A DNA stretch of 64,000 bases, from assembly GCF_021401245.1 (NCBI RefSeq), contig NZ_JACBFY010000003.1:310001-374000 (forward strand), given 5' to 3'. The stretch's first letter is position 1; the number at the start of each line of letters is the position of its first letter. The notes under the pieces are model-generated. The model was not told where the DNA came from. It saw nothing but the letters and a program-made list of their open reading frames with translations, and searched no databases. This document shows positions 1 to 8,480 of this stretch, in pieces. Source of the DNA: Pseudacidovorax sp. NFM-22 (GTDB taxonomy: Bacteria > Pseudomonadota > Gammaproteobacteria > Burkholderiales > Burkholderiaceae_C). Position numbers and translations under genes: made by a program.

Positions 1-246
1 CACGGCATACGTGGGGCTCTTGATGCGGCCCTGGACGCCGAGCGCGCGCAGCAGGTGGCGCACGAAGGTGGTCTTGCCGGCACCCAGGTCGCCGTGCAGC
101 GCGATGAAGGCGTGGCCCAGCTCGGGCCGGGCCTGCATGGCCTGCGCCAGCGACTGGGCGAAGCGGGCAGTGTCCTCCTCGCCCTGCCAGAGCAGCGTGC
201 GGGAGGCGATTTCTACAATCGGACGGTGACTGCGGTCGATGCTCAA
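1..246 (-). CDS. tsaE: TsaE, tRNA threonylcarbamoyladenosine ATPase subunit (N-terminal part only)
   Basis: The minus strand encodes the N-terminal part of a protein with a Walker A motif GDLGAGKT, followed by TFVRHLL and then GRIKSPTYAV, the pattern of TsaE (YjeE), the ATPase of the TsaBDE complex that makes t6A on tRNAs reading ANN codons. The gene runs off the left edge, so the rest of the ATPase fold is not visible. The start is uncertain: no in-frame ATG precedes the conserved part. I took TTG at 246; an ATT at 219 is the other possibility. The gene is divergent from queG and the two 5' ends overlap slightly if the TTG is used. The identification is firm, the start is not. Confidence 0.75.
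   Translation of the reverse strand, partial: MSIDRSHRPIVEIASRTLLWQGEEDTARFAQSLAQAMQARPELGHAFIALHGDLGAGKTTFVRHLLRALGVQGRIKSPTYAV
214..219 (+). promoter_or_regulatory. -10 box (TACAAT) of queG
   Basis: The hexamer TACAAT ends six bases before the GTG start of queG. A transcript starting at the usual distance from this box would begin at or next to the start codon, so queG mRNA is probably leaderless. I see no good -35 hexamer. Confidence 0.4.
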
Positions 247-1311
247 CTCGTGGCTCGGATTCGTGCGTGGGCCGGGGAGCTCGGATTCTCCCAAATCGGC
301 ATCGCGGGCATCGACCTGTCCGACGCAGAGCCCGGCCTGGCGGAATGGCTGGCCCAGGGCTTCCATGGCGAGATGGGGTATATGGCGGCGCACGGCATGC
401 GTCGCGCCCGGCCGGCCGAGCTGGTGCCGGGCACCCTGAGCGTGATCACCGCCCGCATGGACTACCTGCCGCGCGAGACGCCGGAAGACTGGCAGGCCGT
501 CGAATGGGCACGGCTGGATCGGCCCGGCGAGGGCATCGTGTCGCTCTATGCCCGGGGGCGGGACTACCACAAGGTGCTGCGGGCCCGGCTGCAGAAGCTG
601 GCCGACCGGCTGGCCGCCCAGATCGGGCCTTTCGGCCACCGCGTGTTCACCGATTCCGCGCCCGTGCTGGAGGCTGAGCTGGCCAGTCGCAGCGGCCAAG
701 GCTGGCGCGGCAAGCACACGCTGGTGCTGAGCCGCGAGGCGGGCTCCATGTTCTTCCTGGGCGAGATCTACGTCGACCTCGCCCTGCCGTCGACCGAGCC
801 GGTGGCGGCGCACTGCGGCCGCTGCACGGCATGCATCGACGCCTGCCCGACGGGCGCCATCCTCGGGCCGCAGCGGCTGGATGCGCGGCGCTGCATCTCC
901 TATCTGACCATCGAGCACGCGGGAGTCATCCCGGAGGCGCTGCGCCCGGCGATGGCCAACCGCATCTATGGCTGCGACGACTGCCAGCTCGCCTGCCCCT
1001 GGAACAAGTTCGCGCAGCGCAGTGCGCTGCCGGACTTCGATCCGCGCGAGGGCCTGACGGGCGGCACGCTGGCGCAGCTTTTCGCATGGACCGAGGACGA
1101 ATTCCTGCGCCGCACCGAAGGCAGCCCCATCCGCCGCATCGGCCATGAGCGCTGGGTGCGCAACATCGCCGTCGCGCTGGGCAATGCATTGCGCCAGGGC
1201 GATGCATCGGCGGCCACTGCGCTGACGGCGCGGCGCGACACCGCCACGCCTCTGCTGCGCGAGCACATCGACTGGGCGCTGGCGCAGGCGCCCACCGCCG
1301 AGTCCGCCTGA
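226..1311 (+). CDS. queG: Epoxyqueuosine reductase QueG
   Basis: This 361-aa cytosolic enzyme performs the last step of queuosine synthesis, reducing epoxyqueuosine to queuosine in the anticodon of tRNAs with GUN. Two ferredoxin-like [4Fe-4S] motifs are present: C197-x2-C200-x2-C203-x3-C207 (within CGRCTACIDACP) and C250-x2-C253-x3-C257 (within CDDCQLACPW); the fourth cysteine of each motif is followed by proline as in the family. The N-terminal DUF1730 region precedes them. The reading frame is open further upstream, to 55, but that extension lies over the opposite-strand tsaE and is not conserved in character. The GTG at 226, just after a TACAAT box, gives the expected length. It is divergent from tsaE, a common arrangement in Burkholderiales. 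Confidence 0.93.
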   Translation: MTAVDAQLVARIRAWAGELGFSQIGIAGIDLSDAEPGLAEWLAQGFHGEMGYMAAHGMRRARPAELVPGTLSVITARMDYLPRETPEDWQAVEWARLDRPGEGIVSLYARGRDYHKVLRARLQKLADRLAAQIGPFGHRVFTDSAPVLEAELASRSGQGWRGKHTLVLSREAGSMFFLGEIYVDLALPSTEPVAAHCGRCTACIDACPTGAILGPQRLDARRCISYLTIEHAGVIPEALRPAMANRIYGCDDCQLACPWNKFAQRSALPDFDPREGLTGGTLAQLFAWTEDEFLRRTEGSPIRRIGHERWVRNIAVALGNALRQGDASAATALTARRDTATPLLREHIDWALAQAPTAESA

Positions 1312-1320
1312 GGCGGGCGC

Positions 1321-2226
1321 TCAGCGCGGCAGGCTGAGCGCGAAGGGCAGGCTGACGATCCCCAGCAGGGTCGAGAGCGTCACCAGCGCCGCGACGTACG
1401 CGCCGTTGTAGCCCATGCGCGCCGCCAGCACGTAGGCGCTTGATGCGGTGGGCACGGCCGAGAAGGCCATCAGCACCGCCGCCTGGGCCCCGTGCAGGCC
1501 CAGCAGGCGGCACAGGCACCAGGCCACCAGCGGCAGCACCAGGTGCCGGATCGACAGCACCGCGACGCCCAGCGCCTTGCCGCGGTTGAGGGCACCGAAC
1601 TGCATGCCCGCGCCCGCCGCCAGCAGGCCCAGCGCCAGCGAGGCGGCGCCCAGCCGGCCCAGCGTCGGCTGCATCCATTCGGGCACCTGCAGGCCCAGCA
1701 GGTTGATCACCAGCCCGCTGGCCGTCGCGATGATGAGCGGATTGCGTGCCAGCTGCCGCAGGAAGCCGCTGTTGGCATGCCGCGCCATGGGCCACACCGC
1801 CGCCACGTTCATCAGCGGCACGCACACGCCGATCAGCACCGCGATCACCAGCAGCCCCTCGGCGCCGGCCAGGCGCTCGGCCACGGCCAGGCAGATGAAG
1901 GAGTTGAAGCGGAAGGCCACCTGGGCGCTGGCCGCGTGCTCGCGCCGGTCGATGTGCCGCCCCAGCCAGGGCAGGTAGGGCAGCGCATAGGCGAGCGCGA
2001 TGCCGGCCAGCCCCACACCCAGCCCGGCGGCCAGCAGGTGCGTGGCGGAGCCGAAGTCGATGGGGCTCTTGACGATGGAATGGAAGAGCAGGACCGGGAA
2101 GAGAAAGTAGTACACCAGGCTCTCGACCTGGTCCCAGACCCGGCGGTCCAGCGCGGTGTAGCGGCACAGCAGCCAACCGCAGGCGATGAGGGAGAAGTCC
2201 GGAAACAGCAGCTGCGCGTAATTCAC
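1321..2226 (-). CDS. AEC family (auxin efflux carrier-type) transporter
   Basis: A 301-aa integral membrane protein with about ten hydrophobic segments and the AEC/PIN architecture: two five-helix halves separated by a short charged loop near the middle (around [21 protein letters not shown], residues about 148-167). Family members export small organic acids such as malate or malonate, or auxin-like compounds; the substrate here cannot be told. The N-terminus begins directly with a hydrophobic helix ([11 protein letters not shown]). It lies convergent to queG with a ten-base gap and divergent from a Bug receptor gene 126 bases away, so the two may share a control region. Cytoplasmic-membrane location follows from the hydrophobicity. 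Confidence 0.85.
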   Translation of the reverse strand: MNYAQLLFPDFSLIACGWLLCRYTALDRRVWDQVESLVYYFLFPVLLFHSIVKSPIDFGSATHLLAAGLGVGLAGIALAYALPYLPWLGRHIDRREHAASAQVAFRFNSFICLAVAERLAGAEGLLVIAVLIGVCVPLMNVAAVWPMARHANSGFLRQLARNPLIIATASGLVINLLGLQVPEWMQPTLGRLGAASLALGLLAAGAGMQFGALNRGKALGVAVLSIRHLVLPLVAWCLCRLLGLHGAQAAVLMAFSAVPTASSAYVLAARMGYNGAYVAALVTLSTLLGIVSLPFALSLPR

Positions 2227-2352
2227 CCGGGGAGCATAAACGGGCCGCTTATAGGTATTCCCTCAAGGTCGTGCGTCAGGGCTGCCGCTAGGATGCCCCG
2301 CACGCGGGAAGCGAATCCGCCCATTTCAACAAACGAAGCTGGAGTCAATCTG

Positions 2353-3330
2353 ATGCAACGCCGCCACTGGAACGCCATCGCCGCCGCTGCCCTGCTGGGT
2401 GCGCTGGCTGCCCCTGCCGCCTGGGCGCAGGGCTATCCCGACAAGCCGATCGAACTGCAGGTGCCCTTCGCTCCCGGCGGCACCACCGACATCGTGGGCC
2501 GCGTCATCGCCGATCCGCTCGGCAAGATCCTGGGCCAGCCGGTGGTGGTCACCAACAAGGCCGGCGGCGGCGGCGTGGTCGGCGCGTCCGAGACGGCCCG
2601 GGCCGCACCCGATGGCTACAAGCTGGGCGTGGCCACCGTGTCGAGCACGGCGGCCAATCCGGCGATCAACCCCAAGACGCCGTACGACCCGATCAACGAC
2701 TTCACGCCCATCATCAACATCGCCGCCACGCCCAACGTGATTGCGGTGCATCCGAGCTTTCCGGCCAAGGACTACGCCAGCTTCGTCGCCGAGCTCAAGA
2801 AGAACCCGGGCAAGTATTCATACAGCTCGTCGGGCACCGGCGGCATCGGCCACCTGCTGATGGAGCTCTACAAGAGCATGACCGGCACCTTCGTCACGCA
2901 CATCCCCTATCGCGGCGCCGGCCCGGCCCTGAACGACACCGTCGGCGGCCAGGTGCCGATGATCTTCGACAACCTGCCCTCGGCGCTGCCCTTCATCAAG
3001 GCCGGCAAGCTGGTGCCCATCGTGGTGGCGGCGCCCCAGCGCCTGAAGGACCTGCCCAACGTGCCCACCTTCAAGGAGGTGGGCCTGGAGCCGGTCAACC
3101 GCATGGCCTACTACGGCATCCTGGGCCCCAAGGGCCTGCCGAAGGACGTGGTGGACAAGATCAACGCCGGCACCCGCAAGGCGCTGGAAGACCCGGCCGT
3201 TCGCAAGCGCATCGAGGACACCGGCTCGATCATCGTGGCCAACACGCCCGAGCAGTTCGCCGCGCAGATCAAGGCCGAGTTCGCCGTCTACAAGGACGTG
3301 GTGAAGAAGCAGAATCTCAAGCTCGACTGA
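2353..3330 (+). CDS. Bug family tripartite tricarboxylate transporter substrate-binding protein
   Basis: A 325-aa periplasmic receptor of the Bug (TctC-like) family, which is strongly expanded in Burkholderiales. Residues 1-25 form a classic signal peptide (RR near the start, Ala/Leu-rich core, AWA before Q26). The mature part opens with [20 protein letters not shown], the Bug hallmark, and contains the internal VPYRG-like loop ([18 protein letters not shown]) and the LPNVPTF segment, all family landmarks. The start ATG has GGAG eight bases upstream; the reading frame is open much further upstream but only over the opposite-strand transporter gene. No tctA/tctB membrane genes are adjacent, so this is an orphan receptor. 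The ligand is unknown, probably a carboxylate. Confidence 0.93.
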   Translation: MQRRHWNAIAAAALLGALAAPAAWAQGYPDKPIELQVPFAPGGTTDIVGRVIADPLGKILGQPVVVTNKAGGGGVVGASETARAAPDGYKLGVATVSSTAANPAINPKTPYDPINDFTPIINIAATPNVIAVHPSFPAKDYASFVAELKKNPGKYSYSSSGTGGIGHLLMELYKSMTGTFVTHIPYRGAGPALNDTVGGQVPMIFDNLPSALPFIKAGKLVPIVVAAPQRLKDLPNVPTFKEVGLEPVNRMAYYGILGPKGLPKDVVDKINAGTRKALEDPAVRKRIEDTGSIIVANTPEQFAAQIKAEFAVYKDVVKKQNLKLD

Positions 3331-3377
3331 GCGTTCTGTCCACCGCTGCGCGCCGTTGCCCGGCGCTGCGTTTTCGG

Positions 3378-3405
3378 AGCCGCCCTCGGGCGGCTTCCTG
3401 TTTTT
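3378..3405 (+). terminator. Rho-independent terminator after the Bug receptor gene
   Basis: A perfect 8-bp stem AGCCGCCC/GGGCGGCT with a two-base loop is followed by TCCTGTTTTT. It lies 47 bases after the receptor stop and ends just before the xerD start codon. Confidence 0.7.
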
Positions 3406-3409
3406 CCGC

Positions 3410-4333
3410 ATGTCCATGACCCCTCCGGCCTCCACCGCCGCCACGCCATCGCCTGCCGACATCGACGACTTCATCGACGCGCTGTGGCTGGAGGAGGGCC
3501 TGTCGCGCAACACGCTGGCCGCCTACCGGCGCGACCTCTCGCTGCTGGCGCAATGGCTGGCGCCCCGCGGCGTGGCCCTGCCGGCGGCGCGCGAGAGCGA
3601 TCTGCAGGCCTATATGGGCGAGCGCCTCGCGCAGCGCGGCAAGGCCACCTCGGCCAACCGCCGGCTGACGGTGTTCAAGCGCTACTTCCGCTGGGCGCTG
3701 CGCGAGCACCGCATCGTGGCCGACCCGACCCTGCGCCTGCTGCCCGCGCGCCAGCCCGCGCGCGTGCCCAAGACGCTCAGCGAGGCGCAGGTGGAGGCGC
3801 TGCTGGGGGTACCCGACGTCGCCACGCCGCTGGGCCTGCGGGACCGCGCAATGCTGGAGCTGATGTACGCCAGCGGCCTGCGCGTGAGCGAACTGGTGGG
3901 CCTGCGCCTGGTCGACCTCGGCTTGCAGGAAGGCGTCCTGCGGGTGATGGGCAAAGGCAGCAAGGAGCGCCTCGTGCCCTTCGGGCAGGAGGCCGAGCGC
4001 TGGATCGGCCGCTATCTGGCCGAGTCCCGGCCGGCCATCCTGGGCGGCCAGCAAAGTGGCGACCTGTTCGTCACCGCGCGCGGCGCTGGCATGACGCGGG
4101 CCATGTTCTGGGTGATCGTCAAGAAGCATGCTGAGGCGGCGGGCGTGCGTGTGCCGCTGTCGCCGCACACGCTGCGCCATGCCTTCGCCACGCACCTGCT
4201 GAACCATGGTGCCGATCTGCGCGCGGTGCAGTTGCTGCTCGGGCATGCCGATATCTCCACCACCACCATCTACACCCATGTGGCGCGGGAACGCTTGCGC
4301 CAGCTGCATGCGCGGCACCATCCGCGGGGCTGA
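3410..4333 (+). CDS. xerD: Site-specific tyrosine recombinase XerD
   Basis: A 307-aa tyrosine recombinase that, with XerC, resolves chromosome dimers at dif under control of FtsK. The N-terminal SAM-like core-binding domain (about residues 8-95) is followed by the catalytic domain. The catalytic set is complete and spaced exactly as in E. coli XerD: R158 (SGLRVSEL), K182 (GKGSK), H253 and R256 (HTLRHAF), H279 (LGHADIS) and Y288 (TIYTHV). I chose the ATG at 3410 because the frame upstream of it is the terminator hairpin of the preceding gene. It stands alone between two Bug receptor genes, which suggests independent expression. Confidence 0.95.
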   Translation: MSMTPPASTAATPSPADIDDFIDALWLEEGLSRNTLAAYRRDLSLLAQWLAPRGVALPAARESDLQAYMGERLAQRGKATSANRRLTVFKRYFRWALREHRIVADPTLRLLPARQPARVPKTLSEAQVEALLGVPDVATPLGLRDRAMLELMYASGLRVSELVGLRLVDLGLQEGVLRVMGKGSKERLVPFGQEAERWIGRYLAESRPAILGGQQSGDLFVTARGAGMTRAMFWVIVKKHAEAAGVRVPLSPHTLRHAFATHLLNHGADLRAVQLLLGHADISTTTIYTHVARERLRQLHARHHPRG

Positions 4334-4392
4334 GGCACGGCGGCCGACCGCCTGCGGCCGCGGACGCCGAGGGGCGCTGGCATGATCCGGCC

Positions 4393-5397
4393 ATGATCTT
4401 TACGACCGATTCCTCCCTGCGCCGGCGCCTGTGCCGTGGCGCTGTTCTCGCGGCCTTTGGCGCGGCCCTCGCGGCCACGGGCCTGCCGGCCCTGGCCCAG
4501 GACCTGCCCAAGACCGTGCGCCTGATCGTGGCCTATCCGCCCGGCGGCGTGGCCGACGTGGTGGCCCGCACCCTGGCCGAGCGGCTGGCGGCGCAGACCG
4601 GCAGCACCTTCGTCGTCGACAACAAGGCGGGCGCCAGCGGCACCATCGCCATGGAGGCCATCGCCAAGGCCGCGCCGGACGGCGCCACGCTCGGCTTCTC
4701 GGCCATCAGCCCGCTGGTGCTCAGCCCGCACCTGGGCAAGCTGCCCTACGACCCGCTGCGCGACCTGCTGCCGGTGGCCAGCGTCATGTATTCGCCGGTG
4801 GTGTTGCTGGCCACCTCGGCCGAGGGCAGCGCGGACATGCGCGCCGTGCTGGCGAAGGCGAAGGCGCAGCCCGGCGCAGTGCGGTGGGCGACCTCGGGGC
4901 CGGCATCGCTGGGACACATCATGCTGGAACAACTGCGCGCGACGGCCAAGGTCGACATCACCCATGTGCCCTACAAGGGGGGTGGCCAGCAGATGACGGA
5001 TGCGCTGTCCGGCCAGTTCGAGGTGCTGTCCACGAATGCGGGCCCGGCGGTGGCCATCCAGGTCAAGGCCGGCAAGCTGCGGCCCCTGGCTGTGGGCGCC
5101 CCGGCGCGGCTGGAGAGCCTGCCCAATGTGCCGACCCTGGCCGAGCTGGGCTTCAAGGACGCCAACCTCTCTTCGCAGTTCGGCGTCTTCGCCCCGGCCG
5201 GGTTGCCACAGCCCTTGCAGGCCCGTTTCAACACGGAGATCAACACCGCGCTGCAATCGCCGCAGATGCGTTCGCGCCTGACCACCACCGACAACGTGCC
5301 GACCGGCGGAAGCCCCGCGGCCTTCGCCAAGGAGATCGCGGCCGAATACGAGAACAACGGCCGGATCATCCGCGCCGCGGGCATCAAGGCCGATTGA
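4393..5397 (+). CDS. Bug family periplasmic solute-binding protein (second copy)
   Basis: A 334-aa member of the same Bug/TctC receptor family as the protein encoded at 2353, but clearly a distinct paralogue. The signal peptide covers residues 1-35 (RRRLCRG, long Ala/Leu core, ALA before Q36). The mature N-terminus TVRLIVAYPPGGVADVVART, the THVPYKGGGQQMTDALSGQ loop and LPNVPTLAELG are family signatures. No transporter membrane genes are nearby, so it too is an orphan receptor. It follows xerD by 59 bases and is convergent with the DUF455 gene. Confidence 0.92.
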   Translation: MIFTTDSSLRRRLCRGAVLAAFGAALAATGLPALAQDLPKTVRLIVAYPPGGVADVVARTLAERLAAQTGSTFVVDNKAGASGTIAMEAIAKAAPDGATLGFSAISPLVLSPHLGKLPYDPLRDLLPVASVMYSPVVLLATSAEGSADMRAVLAKAKAQPGAVRWATSGPASLGHIMLEQLRATAKVDITHVPYKGGGQQMTDALSGQFEVLSTNAGPAVAIQVKAGKLRPLAVGAPARLESLPNVPTLAELGFKDANLSSQFGVFAPAGLPQPLQARFNTEINTALQSPQMRSRLTTTDNVPTGGSPAAFAKEIAAEYENNGRIIRAAGIKAD

Positions 5398-5471
5398 GCA
5401 GGGCGCGAGGGGCGGGTTGGTGCGGGCGGTCCAGGGCGGGCGTGCGAATGCGAGGCCCGCGCTGCAGGCGT

Positions 5472-6293
5472 CTATGTCGCGTCCGCAGCCAGCCCTTCCA
5501 GTTCGTCCGGCGTGAAGCCGGCCCGCGACCGGGCGTCCATGTTGAACGGCGGCTTGAGCCGGGGCGCCTGATGCTCGCGGTACAGGCGCCGGTAGTGCGC
5601 CAGCGGTTCCAGCCCCTCCCGCTCGCACAGCCAGCGGTACCAGCGGTTGCCCACCGCCACATGGCCGATCTCGTCGCGCAGGATGATGTCGAGGATGGCG
5701 ATGGCCGCCCGCGCGTCGGGCGTGCCCACACGGGCGAGCTTGGCCTGGATGAGCGGCGTGGCGTCCAGCCCGCGCGCTTCCAGGGTGCGGGGCACCAGCG
5801 CCATGCGGGCGACCACGTCGTCTGCCGTCTTCTCGCACATGGTCCACAGCCCGTCGTGGCCGGGGAAGTCGCCGTATTGCCAGCCCATGGACTCCAGGTG
5901 GCCGTGGATCAGCGTGAAGTGCAGCGCCTCCTCGTCCGCAACCCGCAGCCAGTCGCGGTAGTAGTCGGCCGGCATGCCGTCGAAGCGCCACAGCGCATCG
6001 AGCGCGAGGTTGATGGCATTGAACTCGATGTGGCAGATGGCATGCACCAGCGCCGCGCGGCCTTCCTCGGTGAAGGGCGAGCGGGTGGGCACGTCCTTGG
6101 CGCCCACGCGGACCGGCCGGGCAGGGCGGCCCGGCACGCCCGCACCGTCGTCCGGCATGCGGATCCTGTCGGTCCAGCAGGCGTCGACGGGCGGCGCTTG
6201 GGCGCAATCGGCCGCCAGCGCGCGGGTGGCCGCCACCTTCTGGGCGGGATCGGAAAGGACAAGCGCCTGCAGCGCGCGCAGCCGGGGGTGCAT
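5472..6293 (-). CDS. DUF455 family ferritin-like protein
   Basis: A 273-aa soluble protein of the DUF455 (COG2833) family, predicted to have a ferritin-like four-helix bundle. Candidate metal ligands sit in the conserved helices: HAICHIEFNAI, DEEALHFTLIHGHL and LRDEIGHVAVG, where Glu and His repeat at helical spacing. The precise activity of the family is not established; relatives include di-iron oxygenases such as MiaE. The ATG at 6293 was chosen because upstream in-frame sequence is an unrelated Arg-rich shadow of the next gene. It is divergent from the gamma-carbonic anhydrase gene, and the 68-base gap must hold both promoters. Confidence 0.82.
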   Translation of the reverse strand: MHPRLRALQALVLSDPAQKVAATRALAADCAQAPPVDACWTDRIRMPDDGAGVPGRPARPVRVGAKDVPTRSPFTEEGRAALVHAICHIEFNAINLALDALWRFDGMPADYYRDWLRVADEEALHFTLIHGHLESMGWQYGDFPGHDGLWTMCEKTADDVVARMALVPRTLEARGLDATPLIQAKLARVGTPDARAAIAILDIILRDEIGHVAVGNRWYRWLCEREGLEPLAHYRRLYREHQAPRLKPPFNMDARSRAGFTPDELEGLAADAT

Positions 6294-6296
6294 CCC

Positions 6297-6302
6297 TACA
6301 AT
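6297..6302 (+). promoter_or_regulatory. Candidate -10 box (TACAAT) for the gamma-carbonic anhydrase gene
   Basis: TACAAT on the plus strand lies about 60 bases before the ATG at 6362, which has a GGAG Shine-Dalgarno. On the minus strand the adjacent TAGAAT could serve the divergent DUF455 gene. No clear -35 boxes are seen. Confidence 0.35.
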
Positions 6303-6361
6303 TCTATTTTTCGCCCGCGGCCTGCCCGCACACGCACCCACGACACCAGGAGACGACAAGC

Positions 6362-6886
6362 ATGGCCCTCTACGAACTCGATGGCACCGCCCCCCAACTC
6401 GCCGAAGGCGCATGGGTGGCCGACAGCGCCGAGGTGATGGGCAATGTGAGCCTGGCCGAGAACGCCAGCGTCTGGTTCGGCGCCGTGGTTCGGGGCGACA
6501 CCGAGCACATCGCCATCGGCCGCAACAGCAATGTGCAGGATCTGTCGGTGCTCCATGCCGACGTCGGCTGCCCCCTCACCATCGGCGAGAACGTCACCGT
6601 CGGCCACCAGGTCATGCTGCATGGCTGCACCATCGGCGACGGCTCGCTGATCGGCATCCAGGCGGTGGTCTTGAACAACGCCCGCATCGGCCGCAACTCC
6701 ATCGTCGGAGCCGGCAGCGTGGTGACCGAAGGCAAGGAGTTCCCGGACAACTCGCTGATCATCGGCTCGCCGGCCAAGGTGGTGCGCACCCTGGACGATG
6801 CCGCCGCCGCCAAGCTGCGCCAGAGCGCGCAGCACTATGTGGAAAACGCCCATCGCTTCGCGAAGGGCCTCAAAAAGATCGGCTGA
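6362..6886 (+). CDS. Gamma-carbonic anhydrase family protein (left-handed beta-helix)
   Basis: A 174-aa protein made almost wholly of hexapeptide turns (IGRNSNV, IGENVTVG, IGDGSLIG, IGRNSIVG), which fold into a left-handed beta-helix trimer, ending in an amphipathic helix. The three zinc ligands of gamma-class carbonic anhydrases are present at H65 (VLHAD), H82 and H87 (VGHQVMLHG), and the R44/D46 pair of VVRGDT is kept. Relatives (YrdA, PaaY, CaiE) vary in real activity, from carbonic anhydrase to thioesterase, so the enzymatic role is inferred. It is followed 45 bases later by hslO. Confidence 0.9.
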   Translation: MALYELDGTAPQLAEGAWVADSAEVMGNVSLAENASVWFGAVVRGDTEHIAIGRNSNVQDLSVLHADVGCPLTIGENVTVGHQVMLHGCTIGDGSLIGIQAVVLNNARIGRNSIVGAGSVVTEGKEFPDNSLIIGSPAKVVRTLDDAAAAKLRQSAQHYVENAHRFAKGLKKIG

Positions 6887-6931
6887 CCCCTTCGGCGCTG
6901 TGCGCCGGCCCGTCGGCCGAGGAAAGCAACC

Positions 6932-7918
6932 TTGAGCGAACTACACACCTTCCTCTTCGACGGCCTGCCGGTGCGCGGCATGATCGTGCGCCTGGACGGC
7001 GCCTGGCAGGAGATCCTTGCCCGCCGCGCCGCCAACACCCAGACGGGCGCCTATGCACCGCCCGTGGCCGAACTGCTGGGCGAGATGACCGCCGCAGCCA
7101 CGCTGATGCAGGCCAACATCAAGTTCAAGGGCTCCTTGATCCTCCAGATCTTCGGCGACGGGCCGGTCAAGGTGGCCGTGGCCGAAGCCCAGCCCGACCT
7201 GAGCCTGCGCGCCACGGCCAGCGTGGTGGGCGAGGTGCCGGCCACCGCCGGCCTGGCCGACCTGGTGAACGTGGGCAACAAGGGCCGCTGCGCCATCACC
7301 CTCGACCCCAAGGAACGCCTGCCGGGCCAGCAGCCCTACCAGGGCGTGGTGCCCCTGTTCGGCGACCACGGCGAACGCCTGGGCAAGCTGTCGGACGTGC
7401 TGCAGCACTACATGCTGCAGAGCGAGCAGCTCGACACCACGCTGGTGCTGGCGGCCGACGAGCAGGTGGCCGCGGGCCTGCTGATCCAGCGCCTGCCGCT
7501 GGCCGGCGAGGCCAATCTGGCCGGCAGTGCCACCGCGCGGGACGAGGACGAGATCGGCCGCAACGAGGACTACAACCGCATTTCGACGCTGGCCAGCAGC
7601 CTCACGCGGGCCGAACTGCTGTCGCTCGACATCGAGACCATCCTGCGGCGCCTGTTCTGGGAGGAGCGGCTGCTGCGCTTCGCGCCGCGCGACGGCATGC
7701 TTGGCCCGCGCTTTGCATGCACCTGCAGCCGCGACCGCGTTGCCAGCATGATCCGCAGCCTGGGACGCGAGGAGGCCGACGACATCCTGGCCGAGCAGGG
7801 CCGCATCGAGGTGGGCTGCGACTTCTGCGGTCAGCAATACCGCTTCGATGCTGTCGACACGGCCCAGATCTTTGCAGGGCCACCGGGGCAGGTGCCGGGC
7901 AGCTCAATCGTTCAGTAA
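6932..7918 (+). CDS. hslO: Hsp33 redox-regulated chaperone HslO
   Basis: A 328-aa cytosolic holdase chaperone activated by oxidative stress. The C-terminal zinc switch is complete: C263-x-C265 (FACTCS) and C296-x2-C299 (CDFCG). Oxidation of these cysteines releases zinc and exposes the client-binding surface. The N-terminal part (LHTFLFDGLPVRG) and the EMTAAATLM segment match the family. The start is a TTG at 6932, supported by GAGGAAAG about six bases upstream; no in-frame ATG lies near enough. Confidence 0.93.
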   Translation: MSELHTFLFDGLPVRGMIVRLDGAWQEILARRAANTQTGAYAPPVAELLGEMTAAATLMQANIKFKGSLILQIFGDGPVKVAVAEAQPDLSLRATASVVGEVPATAGLADLVNVGNKGRCAITLDPKERLPGQQPYQGVVPLFGDHGERLGKLSDVLQHYMLQSEQLDTTLVLAADEQVAAGLLIQRLPLAGEANLAGSATARDEDEIGRNEDYNRISTLASSLTRAELLSLDIETILRRLFWEERLLRFAPRDGMLGPRFACTCSRDRVASMIRSLGREEADDILAEQGRIEVGCDFCGQQYRFDAVDTAQIFAGPPGQVPGSSIVQ

Positions 7919-8027
7919 TCGTTCAGCTTTGTCCTTTTTGCTTAGCTGCGGCTTCCGCGGAGTGTCGTCCGCGCCACAGAGGCGGGTCCATTGGGGGGAT
8001 GGGAGCAGATTCCTTGTGTCACAACCC

Positions 8028-8056
8028 TTGACGCTTTTGTAAGCCGGTTCCACGAT
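8028..8056 (+). promoter_or_regulatory. Possible sigma-70 promoter for the Lys/Ala-rich protein
   Basis: TTGACG, 17 bases, then CACGAT. The -35 is good and the -10 weak. It lies in the 188-base gap after hslO, which otherwise holds nothing I recognise. Confidence 0.3.
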
Positions 8057-8106
8057 GGGGTGTCGGCCGCTCGCGGTCGGCTTCAATTAACTATCTCGAG
8101 GACGAT

Positions 8107-8466
8107 ATGAACACCAAGAACCTCTTTGCGGCAACTGCAGCTCTGGCCGTCGCGCTTCTGGCCGCCAGCCCCGCGATGGCTGACGATCCGACCAAGGAAC
8201 CGCCGACGCCTGCCGCCAAGAAGACCACCAAGGCCGAGCGTGCCGCCGCACGCGAGAAGCGCAAGGCCGACATGACCGCTGCCGAGAAGAGCGGCACCGC
8301 GCCCACCGGCGGTGAAGCCACGGCTCCCGAGAAGCAGACCAAGGCCATCTCGGGCACGCACGAGTCGCGCAAGGCCGAGCGCGCGAAGAAGCGCAAGGAA
8401 ATGGCCGCCGCCAACAAGGCTGGCGCCATCCCGGCTCCGACCGAAGCCGGCGAACCCAAGAAGTAA
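8107..8466 (+). CDS. Exported Lys/Ala-rich low-complexity protein, function unknown
   Basis: A 119-aa protein with a clear signal peptide (MNTKNLF, Ala/Leu core, AMA before D26). The mature part is almost entirely Lys, Ala, Glu, Arg, Thr and Pro, with short repeats of the type KAERAAAREKRKADM and KAERAKKRKEMAAANKAG. It has no recognisable domain and is probably disordered or helical, strongly basic and periplasmic. Similar proteins in related genomes are sometimes called TolA-like because of composition only; that name is not supported by any domain here. The next gene starts 14 bases downstream, so the two may be cotranscribed. Confidence 0.75.
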   Translation: MNTKNLFAATAALAVALLAASPAMADDPTKEPPTPAAKKTTKAERAAAREKRKADMTAAEKSGTAPTGGEATAPEKQTKAISGTHESRKAERAKKRKEMAAANKAGAIPAPTEAGEPKK

Positions 8467-8480
8467 TCGGCCTTCGCTGA

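Noticed and set aside
4431-8031. Two long plus-strand open frames (668 and 685 codons)
   Set aside because: They are Arg/Gly/Pro-rich shadows of the Bug receptor, DUF455, carbonic anhydrase and hslO genes and show no domain.
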